From the NCBI GenBank assembly GCA_040222875.1, contig JAVKCG010000054.1, positions 1-64,000 of the forward strand: DNA of 64,000 nt, written 5' to 3'. A program made the translations under genes and the position numbers. Shown piece after piece: positions 7,687 through 17,022 of this stretch (within the stretch, counting starts at the first letter, position 1; each line of letters starts with the position of its first letter). The notes beneath the pieces are model-generated. The model searched no databases, was not told where the DNA came from, and saw nothing but the letters and a program-made list of their open reading frames with translations. This DNA is from JAJCYL01 sp040222875. GTDB lineage: Bacteria; Bacteroidota; Bacteroidia; Cytophagales; Cyclobacteriaceae.

Positions 7687-10341
7687 ATGATTAAAAAACA
7701 GCAAATTGCATTTATGGAGGCTGACCTGGCAAGGCGAGGCCTTATTTACACTCCCCTGAGAGAAGAACTGTTGGATCACATTTGCATTGGGGTTGAAGGT
7801 CGCATGAGCAAGGGGATGACTTTCATGGATGCTTATCTAGAGGCACTGCAGGAATTTGACGGTTTTGCCCCTACCCAAATCCAATCGGAGACTGTACATA
7901 ATTTAAAAAACATTACGATGGTCAGAAATTACCTCCTTGTTGGGCTCCGCAATTTATTTCGACAAAAAGCCTTTTTCATCATTAACCTTTTTGGCCTTAC
8001 TCTAAGTTTCGTCTGTGTCTTTCTGATTTATAGATATGTGCAATATGAAATGACTTATGATCAGCATATTGATAAAAAGGATAGAATTTACAGGTTGGTC
8101 ACCAACAGAGAGGTTGATAGTGGTGACATTCGGGAATCTGCCTTTACGGGAGCGCCGTGGGGGCCAGCACTAATGCAGGATTACCCGGAAGTAGAGGATA
8201 TTGTTCGTTTCATGAAGTATCGGTTGAGTATTTTAATCAGTTATGATGAGGCTGATAAAAAGTTTCTTGAGGATCATTTGGTTTGGGCTGATGCCAGTGT
8301 TTTCAAATTTTTTGATCTCCAACTCATTAAGGGTAACCCACAAACAGCACTTTCTGAACCCAGTTCAATTGTAATAAACCAGAGTACAGCCATTAAATAT
8401 TTCGGAAATACCGACCCAATAGGGAAGACTCTAATTTATGAAGGTGAGCACAACTTAACAATCACTGGAGTGATGGCCGACATGCCCCAGAACTCACATT
8501 TTTATGCTGATATGTTGGGGTCTTTCAATACCCTGGGAACAGCCTTTTGGAATATCGTAGAGAATTGGACCATTCTCTACTATTACACCTATTTGCTGTT
8601 ACCGGAGGACTATAATGCTGAAAAGCTCTCAGCTAAGCTACCGGGATTCTTTCAAAAGTATCTGGGTGAAAGAGCTCAGTTGTTCGAAGGGAAACTTCAG
8701 CCACTTCCCAGCATCTATCTTACTTCTCACCGTGTAGGAGAATTGAAAGCCAATGCGAAATTAAACCAGCTGTATTTGCTTTCATTAATTGCGCTATTCA
8801 TTGTTTTATTGGCCCTGGCCAATTTTATCAACCTTACTACCGCCAGGGCAATGCAACGGGCTAAAGAAGTTGGAATTCGCAAGGTAATGGGTGGGTTAAA
8901 ATCTGACCTATTTCTGCAATTTTTACTGGAAGCCCTTTTTATGATTGTGCTATCAGCGCTCATTGCATTAGCTGCGGCTTACCTACTTCTCCCCTATTAC
9001 CAGGTGTTCACTGAGCGGCCACTCTCATTTATAGCAGACACCTGGTATTTTGAAGTGGTCTATCTAATGTTATTCATTATCGCTGCTGGATTGGCTTCAG
9101 GGATATACCCAAGTCTCGTTCTGTCAAAGCTGAATACTACCGCTGCATTAAAGGGGGCTAACAAAAGCTCCAGATCTGGCACTATATTAAGAGAAGGCTT
9201 GATCGTTTTCCAGTTCTCTATTTGCATCGCACTTATAGCTGCCACCTTGCAGGTAAATGATCAACTGAAATTTATTAATGCCAAAGATTTGGGTTTCAAT
9301 AAAGATGGGGTGGTATTGTTACCCATTTACAGTTCTGGTGCAATTACCTACGAGAAGACCGACTTTCTTAGGCGACAATTGAACCAAATTCCCGGGGTCA
9401 ACCATACCACTGTAAACTCACATAAACTTGTTGGAGACCAGCCCTATGGTGCAGGTTACATTTTTAAGTTGCCACAACAACCTGCCGATACTTTTCCTAT
9501 GGGCAGACTACATATTGATAGAGAGTTTGTCGATACATATGATATCCAGCTATTAGCGGGGAGAAATTATGATCCATCGTTCAGTACGGACACAGCTGCT
9601 TTCATCATTAATGAAGAGGCCGTAAAAACGATTGGTTTAGAAAGATCCGTGGATGCGATCGGCGCTGAAATTTCATATTACAGTCAAAATGAAAATGGCA
9701 ATTACCTAAGGACAGGCAAAGTGATGGGGGTTGTGAAAAATTTCAACTTTAAAAGTCTTCATTTCGCCATAGAACCTATGGTGATGGATATACAGCCTGA
9801 TCGGTCTCATTTTGTTGCGTGTAACATCTCATCTGCCAACATCTCTCAAACGCTGAAAGCAATTGAAGAAAACTGGTCAGTTATTTGGCCTGAAGCCCCA
9901 TTTACATATTCATTTATGGATTCACATTTTGATGAACTCTATGAAGCAGAGCTAAATATCGCCAGGTTATTTTCCGTTTTTGCTGGTCTATCTATTGCAA
10001 TTGCATGCCTGGGGCTTGTGGGCCTTGCCTCGTACATCACAAGTAGAAGAATAAAGGAAATCGGAATAAGGAAAGTTTTGGGTGCTTCCAGTCAGCATAT
10101 TCTTGGTCTACTTCTTAAATCATTTGTTGCATTGTTGATACTTGGTTTTACAATCGGCTCTCCTATAACCTATTACCTACTTGAGCAATGGCTGAACGAT
10201 TTCGTTTATCGATCAGAATTGGGGCTAATGAATTTCCTTTTAGCCGCCACATTGACCCTAGTTCTTACATTAGTTTCGGTTGGGTTTATTACGATTAAAG
10301 CTGCAATGAGCAACCCTGTTAAATCACTTAGATTCGAATAG
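7687..10341 (+). CDS. FtsX/MacB-type ABC permease with N-terminal prefix domain
   Basis: 884 aa. Residues 1-75 form a soluble prefix domain; TM1 is near 95-115. Two MacB-type periplasmic domains and two FtsX-like transmembrane blocks follow: helices near 360-385, 415-440 and 455-480, then a second set in the last ~130 residues. The motif A-K-E-V-G-I-R-K-V-M-G appears after the first block and R-I-K-E-I-G-I-R-K-V-L-G-A-S after the second, the usual coupling segment. No ATP-binding subunit gene is adjacent, so it is an orphan permease that must use an ATPase from elsewhere or act as a mechanotransmission device. The padR gene follows 1 bp later. Paralogue of the gene at 46743. Confidence 0.88.
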   Translation: MIKKQQIAFMEADLARRGLIYTPLREELLDHICIGVEGRMSKGMTFMDAYLEALQEFDGFAPTQIQSETVHNLKNITMVRNYLLVGLRNLFRQKAFFIINLFGLTLSFVCVFLIYRYVQYEMTYDQHIDKKDRIYRLVTNREVDSGDIRESAFTGAPWGPALMQDYPEVEDIVRFMKYRLSILISYDEADKKFLEDHLVWADASVFKFFDLQLIKGNPQTALSEPSSIVINQSTAIKYFGNTDPIGKTLIYEGEHNLTITGVMADMPQNSHFYADMLGSFNTLGTAFWNIVENWTILYYYTYLLLPEDYNAEKLSAKLPGFFQKYLGERAQLFEGKLQPLPSIYLTSHRVGELKANAKLNQLYLLSLIALFIVLLALANFINLTTARAMQRAKEVGIRKVMGGLKSDLFLQFLLEALFMIVLSALIALAAAYLLLPYYQVFTERPLSFIADTWYFEVVYLMLFIIAAGLASGIYPSLVLSKLNTTAALKGANKSSRSGTILREGLIVFQFSICIALIAATLQVNDQLKFINAKDLGFNKDGVVLLPIYSSGAITYEKTDFLRRQLNQIPGVNHTTVNSHKLVGDQPYGAGYIFKLPQQPADTFPMGRLHIDREFVDTYDIQLLAGRNYDPSFSTDTAAFIINEEAVKTIGLERSVDAIGAEISYYSQNENGNYLRTGKVMGVVKNFNFKSLHFAIEPMVMDIQPDRSHFVACNISSANISQTLKAIEENWSVIWPEAPFTYSFMDSHFDELYEAELNIARLFSVFAGLSIAIACLGLVGLASYITSRRIKEIGIRKVLGASSQHILGLLLKSFVALLILGFTIGSPITYYLLEQWLNDFVYRSELGLMNFLLAATLTLVLTLVSVGFITIKAAMSNPVKSLRFE

Positions 10342-10342
10342 C

Positions 10343-10687
10343 ATGTCTACTTATTCCCCGCAATTATTAAAAGGAACTTTCCAAACAATCATTCTTAAGC
10401 TGCTTACACAGCACAAGAAAATGTATGGGTACGAAATCACTCAAATGGTGAAGCAATTGTCGGAAGGGAGTATAAACGTGAGCGAGGGTTCCCTTTACCC
10501 GATCCTTCACAAAATGGAGGAGGAAGGACTGGTGAAAACTGAAAAAGTCAATATTGGTAACAGGGTTAGGAAATACTACGCCATCACTAAACCCGGAGCA
10601 AGTGTCTGTTCAGAAAAGATTGAGGAGTTCTCGCAATTTGTCAAAACAATGGCAACAATTTTAGATCCTGCCATTCTGAGCAAGTAA
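10343..10687 (+). CDS. PadR-family transcriptional regulator
   Basis: 114 aa. A winged helix typical of PadR: LKGTFQTIILKLL at the start, YGYEITQ, then GSLYPILHKMEEEGLV for the recognition helix and wing, and RKYYAIT in the strand. PadR proteins are dimeric repressors, often of transport genes. It begins 1 bp after the permease stop (TAG C ATG), so the two are cotranscribed. The likely target is the palindrome before the permease start. The gene ends exactly where folC on the opposite strand ends. Confidence 0.9.
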   Translation: MSTYSPQLLKGTFQTIILKLLTQHKKMYGYEITQMVKQLSEGSINVSEGSLYPILHKMEEEGLVKTEKVNIGNRVRKYYAITKPGASVCSEKIEEFSQFVKTMATILDPAILSK

Positions 10688-11962
10688 TCATAATTCAGTG
10701 ATTTCAGCTACGATAAAAGTACTTCCACCAATAAAAATCATATCGTTGTTATTGGCATTGGATTTAGCACTTGCAATAGCCTGATTCACGTCTGGATAGG
10801 ATTCCCCTTTCAAACCAAAATTGGAAGCTTTTTCAGCTAATTCAGACGCATCAAGGGCTCTGGGTATTTTAGCCTGAGTAAAGTAATAATGAGCTGATTT
10901 TGGCAACAAAGTTAAAATGTCATCAATTTTCTTGTCGTTCACGGTTCCATACACAAAATGCAATCTATTATGAGCGGTTTTGATGATTTGATCGACTATA
11001 GCTCTTATGCCATCCGTGTTATGGCATACGTCGCATATTGTTAATGGTGAATCAGAAAGAATTTGCCACCTTCCTTTTAGGCCGGTTAACTGCTGGACAG
11101 AAGCAAAGCCTTGCTGCACAGCAGCATCATTGATTTGCCATCCCGCTTTTATTAGCTCCTCAATTACACCGATGATGCCTGGGATATTTTTCAAATAATA
11201 TGTACTAAGAATTGATAGTTGCAGCTCTGTATTGATCAGTGAACCGCTCAATAATTTTACTTTTCTGTTATTCTGAAATTCAATTTTAATCGCGGTGGCA
11301 AACGTTATCGGTGCATTCATGTTTGAGGCCTTTTCTATGAATGCACTTTCTAAAATGCCATGATCATCCCCGATAACCACTGGAACTCCTGATTTTATAA
11401 TACCGGCTTTTTCCAATGCTATTTCGGCCAGCGATTCACCAAGAAATTGCTGATGGTCCAAGCCAATTTGAGTTATCAGGCAAACTTCGGGTGTAATAAT
11501 GTTTGTCGAGTCAAGACGCCCACCCATGCCAACTTCGATAATTGCAATATCCACTTTGTGCTTAGCAAAATGGTCAAAAGCCATGGCCACAGTGGTTTCG
11601 AAAAAAGAGGGCTTAATTTTCTCAAGTAACTCCCGGTTTTCAATTACGAAATCGACTACGAATTTTTTATCAATTTCAATCCCATCAATTCTGATGCGTT
11701 CTGTGAATGACTTGAGGTGCGGGGAAGTGTAGAGACCCGTTTTGTACCCCGCAGATTGCAATACAGCGGACAATGTATGTGCTGATGTGCCCTTGCCATT
11801 GGTGCCGGCGATATGTACTGACTTAAATTTTTTATGTGGATTGCCCAGTGCGGTACAAAAGGCTATCGTTCTTGAAAGGTCTTTATTGTATGCGGCAGCG
11901 CCGACTTTTTGAAACATCGGCAAGCTATTGTAGAGGTAATCAATAGCCTGCAGGTAGGTCAT
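10688..11962 (-). CDS. folC: Bifunctional folylpolyglutamate/dihydrofolate synthase
   Basis: 424 aa, normal for the family. The P-loop AGTNGKGTSAHTL near residue 51 and the SPHLKSFTERIR segment are the FolC signature; IIEVGMGGRLDSTN is the central Mur-ligase-like motif, and HNTDG is near residue 314. It ligates glutamate to dihydropteroate or folates in the cytoplasm, using ATP. It is the last gene of the leftward envelope operon, 8 bp after the TonB-like gene, a location that seems to be transcriptional convenience. It abuts the convergent padR gene with no gap. Confidence 0.95.
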   Translation of the reverse strand: MTYLQAIDYLYNSLPMFQKVGAAAYNKDLSRTIAFCTALGNPHKKFKSVHIAGTNGKGTSAHTLSAVLQSAGYKTGLYTSPHLKSFTERIRIDGIEIDKKFVVDFVIENRELLEKIKPSFFETTVAMAFDHFAKHKVDIAIIEVGMGGRLDSTNIITPEVCLITQIGLDHQQFLGESLAEIALEKAGIIKSGVPVVIGDDHGILESAFIEKASNMNAPITFATAIKIEFQNNRKVKLLSGSLINTELQLSILSTYYLKNIPGIIGVIEELIKAGWQINDAAVQQGFASVQQLTGLKGRWQILSDSPLTICDVCHNTDGIRAIVDQIIKTAHNRLHFVYGTVNDKKIDDILTLLPKSAHYYFTQAKIPRALDASELAEKASNFGLKGESYPDVNQAIASAKSNANNNDMIFIGGSTFIVAEITEL

Positions 11963-11970
11963 CAGTCAGA

Positions 11971-12816
11971 TTAATTGGATTTAATGATAAAGGTGATTCT
12001 TCCAGTGGATGAATTCGGGGCATCGGAACCATCAATTTTGCGAAATGTTAGTTTCTCTACTTCTGCTCTATAAATTTTTTCCACTTCTTGCGAGACAGTG
12101 GAGGTTACAAGAGACAAACCAATGATGATGCCCTCATCATCTACCGTTATTTTATAAACGATTTTTCCAGCTTCGTTGGAATTGTCTTTAGGTCGTGGGA
12201 GCTCATCCCAGGCCCAACCTGCCATGTCAAGACCAGCGCCACCGCTACCTGCACCCGGAGTTCCGTACAGGGCCCTAGCATCTGGTTCTCCCTCTGGGTC
12301 GCCCTGATCACCAACTGCATTGTCATCATCACCCTGATTATTTCCACCTGGTGCATTGTCCGTTAGATTCTTTTTCGGCATTGTTGCCTCCGGGACCACC
12401 TGCTTTTCTTCCTCAATTGGCTCCTCAGCAGGTCTCTCTTCTTCTAGTATTTCTTCTACAACATCGGGGCTTGTGCTGTCTTCAAAACCTTCATCTGGCA
12501 CCGTCTCACTGGGAGCCTCAACAGGGTCGGTTTCTTGAATTTCTTCGATTTCTTCAACTGCCTCCTCCACTTCATTTTCAGTCACTTCCTCAACCGGTTC
12601 CTCAGTCTCTTGGGGGGCTGGAGGTGCTTGCCTTTGAACATTCCCAGAACCTCTGGCGTCTATTCCGAAATTCAATTCTATCCCATACTCAGGAATTGGG
12701 GGAAACGGTTCTTTCCAGGCCAGTAAAAAGAAAAACAAGATCAACAGGGCACTATGTATTCCAATCGAGAAATACAGTCCTTTGCGTTGATTCTTTTTTT
12801 CTTTTTGAGACTCCAT
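11971..12816 (-). CDS. TonB/TolA-like energy-transducing protein
   Basis: 281 aa from the ATG at 12816. The ExbD stop overlaps it by one base (TGATG); a TTG one codon earlier is ignored. One TM helix at about residues 15-34 is followed by an acidic, Glu/Pro-rich spacer (35-150), a Gly/Asp-rich linker, and a C-terminal domain of about 75 residues ending GRITFIIKSN, similar to TonB/TolA C-terminal domains. It would link the ExbB/ExbD motor in the inner membrane to the outer membrane. The spacer is acidic rather than Pro/Lys-rich as in classical TonB. Identity as TonB or TolA cannot be settled from sequence; the gene order suggests a TolA role. Confidence 0.82.
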   Translation of the reverse strand: MESQKEKKNQRKGLYFSIGIHSALLILFFFLLAWKEPFPPIPEYGIELNFGIDARGSGNVQRQAPPAPQETEEPVEEVTENEVEEAVEEIEEIQETDPVEAPSETVPDEGFEDSTSPDVVEEILEEERPAEEPIEEEKQVVPEATMPKKNLTDNAPGGNNQGDDDNAVGDQGDPEGEPDARALYGTPGAGSGGAGLDMAGWAWDELPRPKDNSNEAGKIVYKITVDDEGIIIGLSLVTSTVSQEVEKIYRAEVEKLTFRKIDGSDAPNSSTGRITFIIKSN

Positions 12817-13205
12817 CAATTCGGTTTTGTAGCTATGGAAACTTTTGCCTCAAGACTTGTAGCTATACCGGCCACGAACACCAAATGGTCAACGGGTACT
12901 GACTTATCAACATGCAGCACAACCACTCCTTCCTTCCCTGCCAATTCATTTTTTAAAGTCATTTCAACCCTCCCTCTGGAAACCAGTTGATCATTCACGT
13001 AATATTTCAAATCGTCAGTGATAGTTACAGTAACTCTTTGTAATACTATCGTTGAGCTTTTGCTAGTTGGTAGGTTCACCGGTAATCCGGATGGCGTAAT
13101 AAACGAAGATGTAAGCATAAAGAATATCAATAACAGAAAAATAATGTCTGTCATAGACGACATGCTAAATGCTGTTTCTATTTTATTCTTCGATCTTAAA
13201 TTCAT
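12816..13205 (-). CDS. ExbD/TolR family protein
   Basis: 129 aa. One TM helix at about 17-36 (TDIIFLLLIFFMLTSSFI) carries the conserved Asp17 that takes part in proton flow; a short periplasmic domain with the VHVDKSVPVDHLV segment follows. It overlaps the ExbB stop by 4 bp and ends in the start of the TonB-like gene. It forms the stator/plug of the proton-driven motor with the ExbB-type protein. Confidence 0.93.
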   Translation of the reverse strand: MNLRSKNKIETAFSMSSMTDIIFLLLIFFMLTSSFITPSGLPVNLPTSKSSTIVLQRVTVTITDDLKYYVNDQLVSRGRVEMTLKNELAGKEGVVVLHVDKSVPVDHLVFVAGIATSLEAKVSIATKPN

Positions 13206-13876
13206 GACTCTGGTTCTTGAAGAACGTCAAGGAAGTCAATCGAGTTATACTCCATCTGATGGATAATTTTCTGGACCCTTGCCACAAGGTAGTTGTAACC
13301 GAGATAGGCCAGTATTCCAACGAAAAGGCCTGCTGCGGTGGTCACCATTGCCTCATAAATTCCACTTGAAAGAAGTTTAGGGCTCACAGAACCTTCCTCC
13401 TGGGCAATGGCTATGAAAGCCTGTATCATGCCCAGTACCGTTCCTAAAAACCCAAGCATGGGTGCGGCACCAGAAATGGTAGCCAGAATGTTGAGGTTTT
13501 TTTCCAATCTATAAATCTCAATTTTCCCGATGTTCTCAATGGACGTTTCTATGTTTTTGAGAGGGCTGCCAATCCTGCTTAACCCCTTTTCAATCATTTT
13601 GGCAATTGGGCTGTCTGTTTCAGAGCAAATCATCTTTGCCCCATTAATGTCACCTTGAATTACCCTGTTCCTGATTTTCTCTTTGAAGTCATCAGGGGTT
13701 TTTGAGGCCTGCTTAATAGTGAGCAAGCGCTCAACAAAAATGTAGACCGCTGCTATTGAAAGCAACAACAGGGGGACCATCATGTAGCCACCCTGCATTA
13801 ATAAATCTAAAACGGAGATGGTTTCATCTCCGTTTTGAACTACTTCCTGAGTAGTTGGTACCTGTAAAATCAACAT
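13202..13876 (-). CDS. ExbB/TolQ/MotA-family proton channel
   Basis: 224 aa. TM helices lie near residues 28-48, 128-150 and 163-188, with the conserved ISGAAPMLGFLGTVLGMIQA motif lining the channel in helix 2 and the TTAAGLFVGI motif in helix 3. This is the proton channel of the TolQ/ExbB type. It lies 9 bp after the SPOR gene and overlaps exbD by 4 bp. Confidence 0.95.
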   Translation of the reverse strand: MLILQVPTTQEVVQNGDETISVLDLLMQGGYMMVPLLLLSIAAVYIFVERLLTIKQASKTPDDFKEKIRNRVIQGDINGAKMICSETDSPIAKMIEKGLSRIGSPLKNIETSIENIGKIEIYRLEKNLNILATISGAAPMLGFLGTVLGMIQAFIAIAQEEGSVSPKLLSSGIYEAMVTTAAGLFVGILAYLGYNYLVARVQKIIHQMEYNSIDFLDVLQEPES

Positions 13877-13885
13877 GTTTCGATT

Positions 13886-15091
13886 CTAATACTTTAATGC
13901 CCAAATATCTTCACCGTATTGTCCTTTGAGTTGATCTGTGGCACTTACTGCCTCTGCTCTTGTCGCATAATCTGCAACACTCACTCTGTAATACCTGCGC
14001 TCACCAAATGGGCTGATTATCTTAATTGATGCGCCGTTAGCTGCAAGTTCCTTGCCAAGATCCTGAGCCATGTCTCCATCAACAAAACTTGCAACAACAA
14101 TGTAGTAACGGTTGCTTGCAGATGTTATTGCGGCCACCTGACCGGGAGTACCTGTGTTGGTATTCACAGGTCTGTTTGCCTGGGGTTTCGGAGTTGTTTG
14201 CTGATTATTAGAAGGTGTAGGTCTGTTGTTTGCAGGTTGTTGTGCAGCAGGTTGTTGTGCAGCCGGTTGTTGAGCCGCAGGTTGTTGTTCCTGCTCATTC
14301 GCAGGTGCTGCCTCTTGCTCAGTTGCTGTACTTGCGTCATCAGATGATGTATCTTCTGCACCAGCCACAACTTCTCCTTCATTTTCTGTTGCTTCTCCCT
14401 CTTCTTCAGCAGCAGCTGGTGTTTCAGCTGTTGCAATGGTCTCGTCACCGCTTTGATTGCTCATGTATAAAAATGCAAAAGCAACAATTACGGCTGAAAC
14501 CAGTCCGATAACGATGATACGTGTGAACCCCTTAGCCGTCCCTGCTTCTTTCGCCGAACCTTCATCCTCGTATGCCGGATCAGCTGAAATACTTCCCAAG
14601 ACTTCTGTTTCCTTCTCTGAATCAACTGCTGTTGGATCATCGCTGTCTTCGGCCATGTCATCTGCCGTAATTTCAGAAATAAATTTCTCTACCTCATCTA
14701 ATTCTTCGTCAATTGTTTCTTTCTGTAATTCTTCTTCAATTGGAGCTTCGTCCTTAGCTTCCGTTTTGGCTGGTTCATCCAAATCCATTTCAACGCCTGA
14801 CGTATCATCTCCTATGTCGCTTAGAGATTCGCCGCTGTCGTCATCTGAAACATCAGCTATTGCCTCTTCTTCCAATTCAACCTCTTCATCAGAAATGTCG
14901 GAGATATCACCAAGGTCATCATCTGATTCATTCAGAAGATCCGCAATTTCATTTTCGACATTTTCAAGATCAGCTTCATCAAACTCACTCTCATCTATGT
15001 CCTCCAGCTCATCAAATTCCAAATCGGGTAAACCGAAATCCTCCTCTGAGTTCTGAACATCCTTGTTTTCTTCGTTTTCTTTCTTTGCCAT
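13886..15091 (-). CDS. SPOR-domain membrane protein with acidic cytoplasmic tail
   Basis: 401 aa. Residues 1-185 are extremely rich in Asp/Glu/Ser; a TM helix spans about 190-210; a Glu/Ala/Gln/Pro linker contains four copies of a 15-nt unit coding for AAQQP repeats; the C-terminal ~77 residues form a SPOR domain (YYIVVASFVDGDMAQDLGKE and RYYRVSVADYATR). SPOR domains bind denuded peptidoglycan at division sites, so the protein probably localises to septa. It is upstream of and next to the Tol-like motor genes, which suggests joint action in constriction of the envelope. The long acidic tail on the cytoplasmic side is unusual. Confidence 0.88.
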   Translation of the reverse strand: MAKKENEENKDVQNSEEDFGLPDLEFDELEDIDESEFDEADLENVENEIADLLNESDDDLGDISDISDEEVELEEEAIADVSDDDSGESLSDIGDDTSGVEMDLDEPAKTEAKDEAPIEEELQKETIDEELDEVEKFISEITADDMAEDSDDPTAVDSEKETEVLGSISADPAYEDEGSAKEAGTAKGFTRIIVIGLVSAVIVAFAFLYMSNQSGDETIATAETPAAAEEEGEATENEGEVVAGAEDTSSDDASTATEQEAAPANEQEQQPAAQQPAAQQPAAQQPANNRPTPSNNQQTTPKPQANRPVNTNTGTPGQVAAITSASNRYYIVVASFVDGDMAQDLGKELAANGASIKIISPFGERRYYRVSVADYATRAEAVSATDQLKGQYGEDIWALKY

Positions 15092-15351
15092 AGACTAAGT
15101 TTTTTAATGGACCAATGCTTGTAATGCTGATTGCAATAGTGTTGCTAACCTATTAGAAGTGGTCAATAAACCTTTGATTAAGCAAATAAACAAAATTTTA
15201 TCAGCATTTTCATTATTTCAAACTTGCAGAAAAGGTAATTGTTAAAATTAACAAACACAAGAATATCAATGAGTTATGGTAATTGACCTCTTTTTATACT
15301 TTAATATAATTGTGGTGGATCTAAGCTTGAATAAATGCTAATTGGCTGATT

Positions 15352-17022
15352 CTAAAATGAATAGCTAAACCCTGCATGAAGCATGAAGGGGCGCACCTGG
15401 TAAAACAACAGTCTCTTATATTCATTACCTATGATGTTATTGAGCTGAATAAAACTGTGAAGTTGTTCATTGATGCTATAATCCAAATTAAGGTTAAGGT
15501 CAACTCCAGCGGCTAACTCGATAGTTTCAAAATTGTTTGAATCAAGCACTTTTATTCCAGAAATGATGGTTGAACCAAAAGCAACATTCAGTTTATCAAT
15601 AATCTCCTTAGACGCATTGAAATTAAAGATCAATTCAGGCCGATGGTAGGCTTCATCAAAATCGTTTGTGCCGTAGCCAAAGTAATCCAATCTTGTGTTT
15701 AATGTAAAGTCCCCAGGAAGGCTTACCATTAGTTGGGTAAACAAATTGAGCCTGTCTGCTTTTTCATCATAGATTGGCTGGAATGTCCGATCCACATTAT
15801 TTGGGGAGTTTATTAGATAGTTGAGGTTTTCATATGTAGCAAATGCACCTCCAACCTTGATTCCAACATGCTGACCGATCGATCCTGTTATAGAACTATT
15901 AAATTCGAATTGTTTGTTTGCATGAACTAAAGGCACTTGTGGGCTTAGAAATTTAATATCCATAACCAACTTATCCAGGGTTCTGGCCTCAAGGTCGCCG
16001 GTAATACCTGCTTCGATTGCCCATTTATTCGACAGCTTGTAAAAGGCCTCTATATGAGGGTACAAATTAAAATCACTGGCATTCGCAATGGTGTCATTGG
16101 CAAAAGCCAAATTAGCCCCTCCTAAAATTGATAATTCTCCTAGTTGATATCTTATACCAGGTTGAAACCTCGTCAAGTTTCGGTTTTGATCATTACCATC
16201 CTCATAGGTTGTGAGTAGTGAATTAGCATTTATGATCAGTTGAATGTTGTCTGTTAAACTAGAGGCACTTTCAAGGGAAAGGTTAAATCCGTTTTCAGAT
16301 GCCTCAAAATCATCAGATAAATTATAGTAATTCGCCCCAACATTATATTGTACTTTACCACTATCGTCATTGTCCCTTAGGCTCAGTGCTACACCTAATC
16401 GATTATATCTCTGGCTTGCCACCTCAAAATCTTCAGGCGTCAAAGAAGGGTTGTATCCATAAAACTTTCTGGCGTATGAATTAAAGTCCAGGTTAGCTGA
16501 AAAAACTGCTTTCTTACCCGAAAAGCGACCATATAAGGAAGCCTCATTATCACTCGAGGCGCTCTCTTTTCCATTAACCGGACCTTTGCCAAATGATAAA
16601 TGCCTGAAACTTAACCCGGCTGCTACATTTTGATTGCTAGTATTTAACGACAGCTCTCCAAGGGGCGAGTTTAGGTTACCATACCCCAGTTTCACATAGT
16701 TTTTGTAATCATCTCCGGTATCCAGCGTTGGTAACTGCTGTACTTTAATTTGCGGCTGATAGAATGAGCCGTTGTATTCGTAATTAGTGAAGTCATAGGT
16801 TTGTGGAACAGCCTGCTTATCAATAATTGAAGGCGGAACTTTATCAAAAAAACGATTGGCTTGCGGTAAAACCACCTCCCGGTCTTTTTCAATTATTACC
16901 TCAGCACTTTCTATTTCACCACTCTCAGCCCATTCATCCTGGCCAAACACCAATGTGCTTATCAGCATGAGTGTAACACTCAATGATTGACGCAATCTTG
17001 ATAGATATAATATTTTCAACAT
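15352..17022 (-). CDS. Outer-membrane beta-barrel (TonB-receptor-like, no plug seen)
   Basis: 556 aa. Signal peptide about residues 1-27 (ending LVFGQ). A short N-terminal region (to ~100) with no recognisable plug domain is followed by ~450 residues of alternating strands, ending GFSYSF with a terminal Phe, as in outer-membrane barrels. It resembles the barrel part of TonB-dependent receptors but is shorter than a full receptor. Its start codon overlaps the stop of the large TPR gene (TAATG), so translation is coupled. It is separated from the SPOR gene by 260 bp. Confidence 0.8.
   Translation of the reverse strand: MLKILYLSRLRQSLSVTLMLISTLVFGQDEWAESGEIESAEVIIEKDREVVLPQANRFFDKVPPSIIDKQAVPQTYDFTNYEYNGSFYQPQIKVQQLPTLDTGDDYKNYVKLGYGNLNSPLGELSLNTSNQNVAAGLSFRHLSFGKGPVNGKESASSDNEASLYGRFSGKKAVFSANLDFNSYARKFYGYNPSLTPEDFEVASQRYNRLGVALSLRDNDDSGKVQYNVGANYYNLSDDFEASENGFNLSLESASSLTDNIQLIINANSLLTTYEDGNDQNRNLTRFQPGIRYQLGELSILGGANLAFANDTIANASDFNLYPHIEAFYKLSNKWAIEAGITGDLEARTLDKLVMDIKFLSPQVPLVHANKQFEFNSSITGSIGQHVGIKVGGAFATYENLNYLINSPNNVDRTFQPIYDEKADRLNLFTQLMVSLPGDFTLNTRLDYFGYGTNDFDEAYHRPELIFNFNASKEIIDKLNVAFGSTIISGIKVLDSNNFETIELAAGVDLNLNLDYSINEQLHSFIQLNNIIGNEYKRLLFYQVRPFMLHAGFSYSF

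Noticed and set aside
12351..12902. 183-codon open frame on the plus strand
   Set aside because: Antisense shadow of the Glu/Pro-rich TonB-like gene; no family pattern and no start signal.
14225..14290. Short tandem repeats resembling a CRISPR array
   Set aside because: They are 15-nt units inside the SPOR gene coding for AAQQP repeats, with no spacers.
14457..15056. 199-codon open frame on the plus strand, Ser-rich
   Set aside because: It lies antisense to the acidic SPOR gene; Ser runs come from the complement of Asp/Glu codons.
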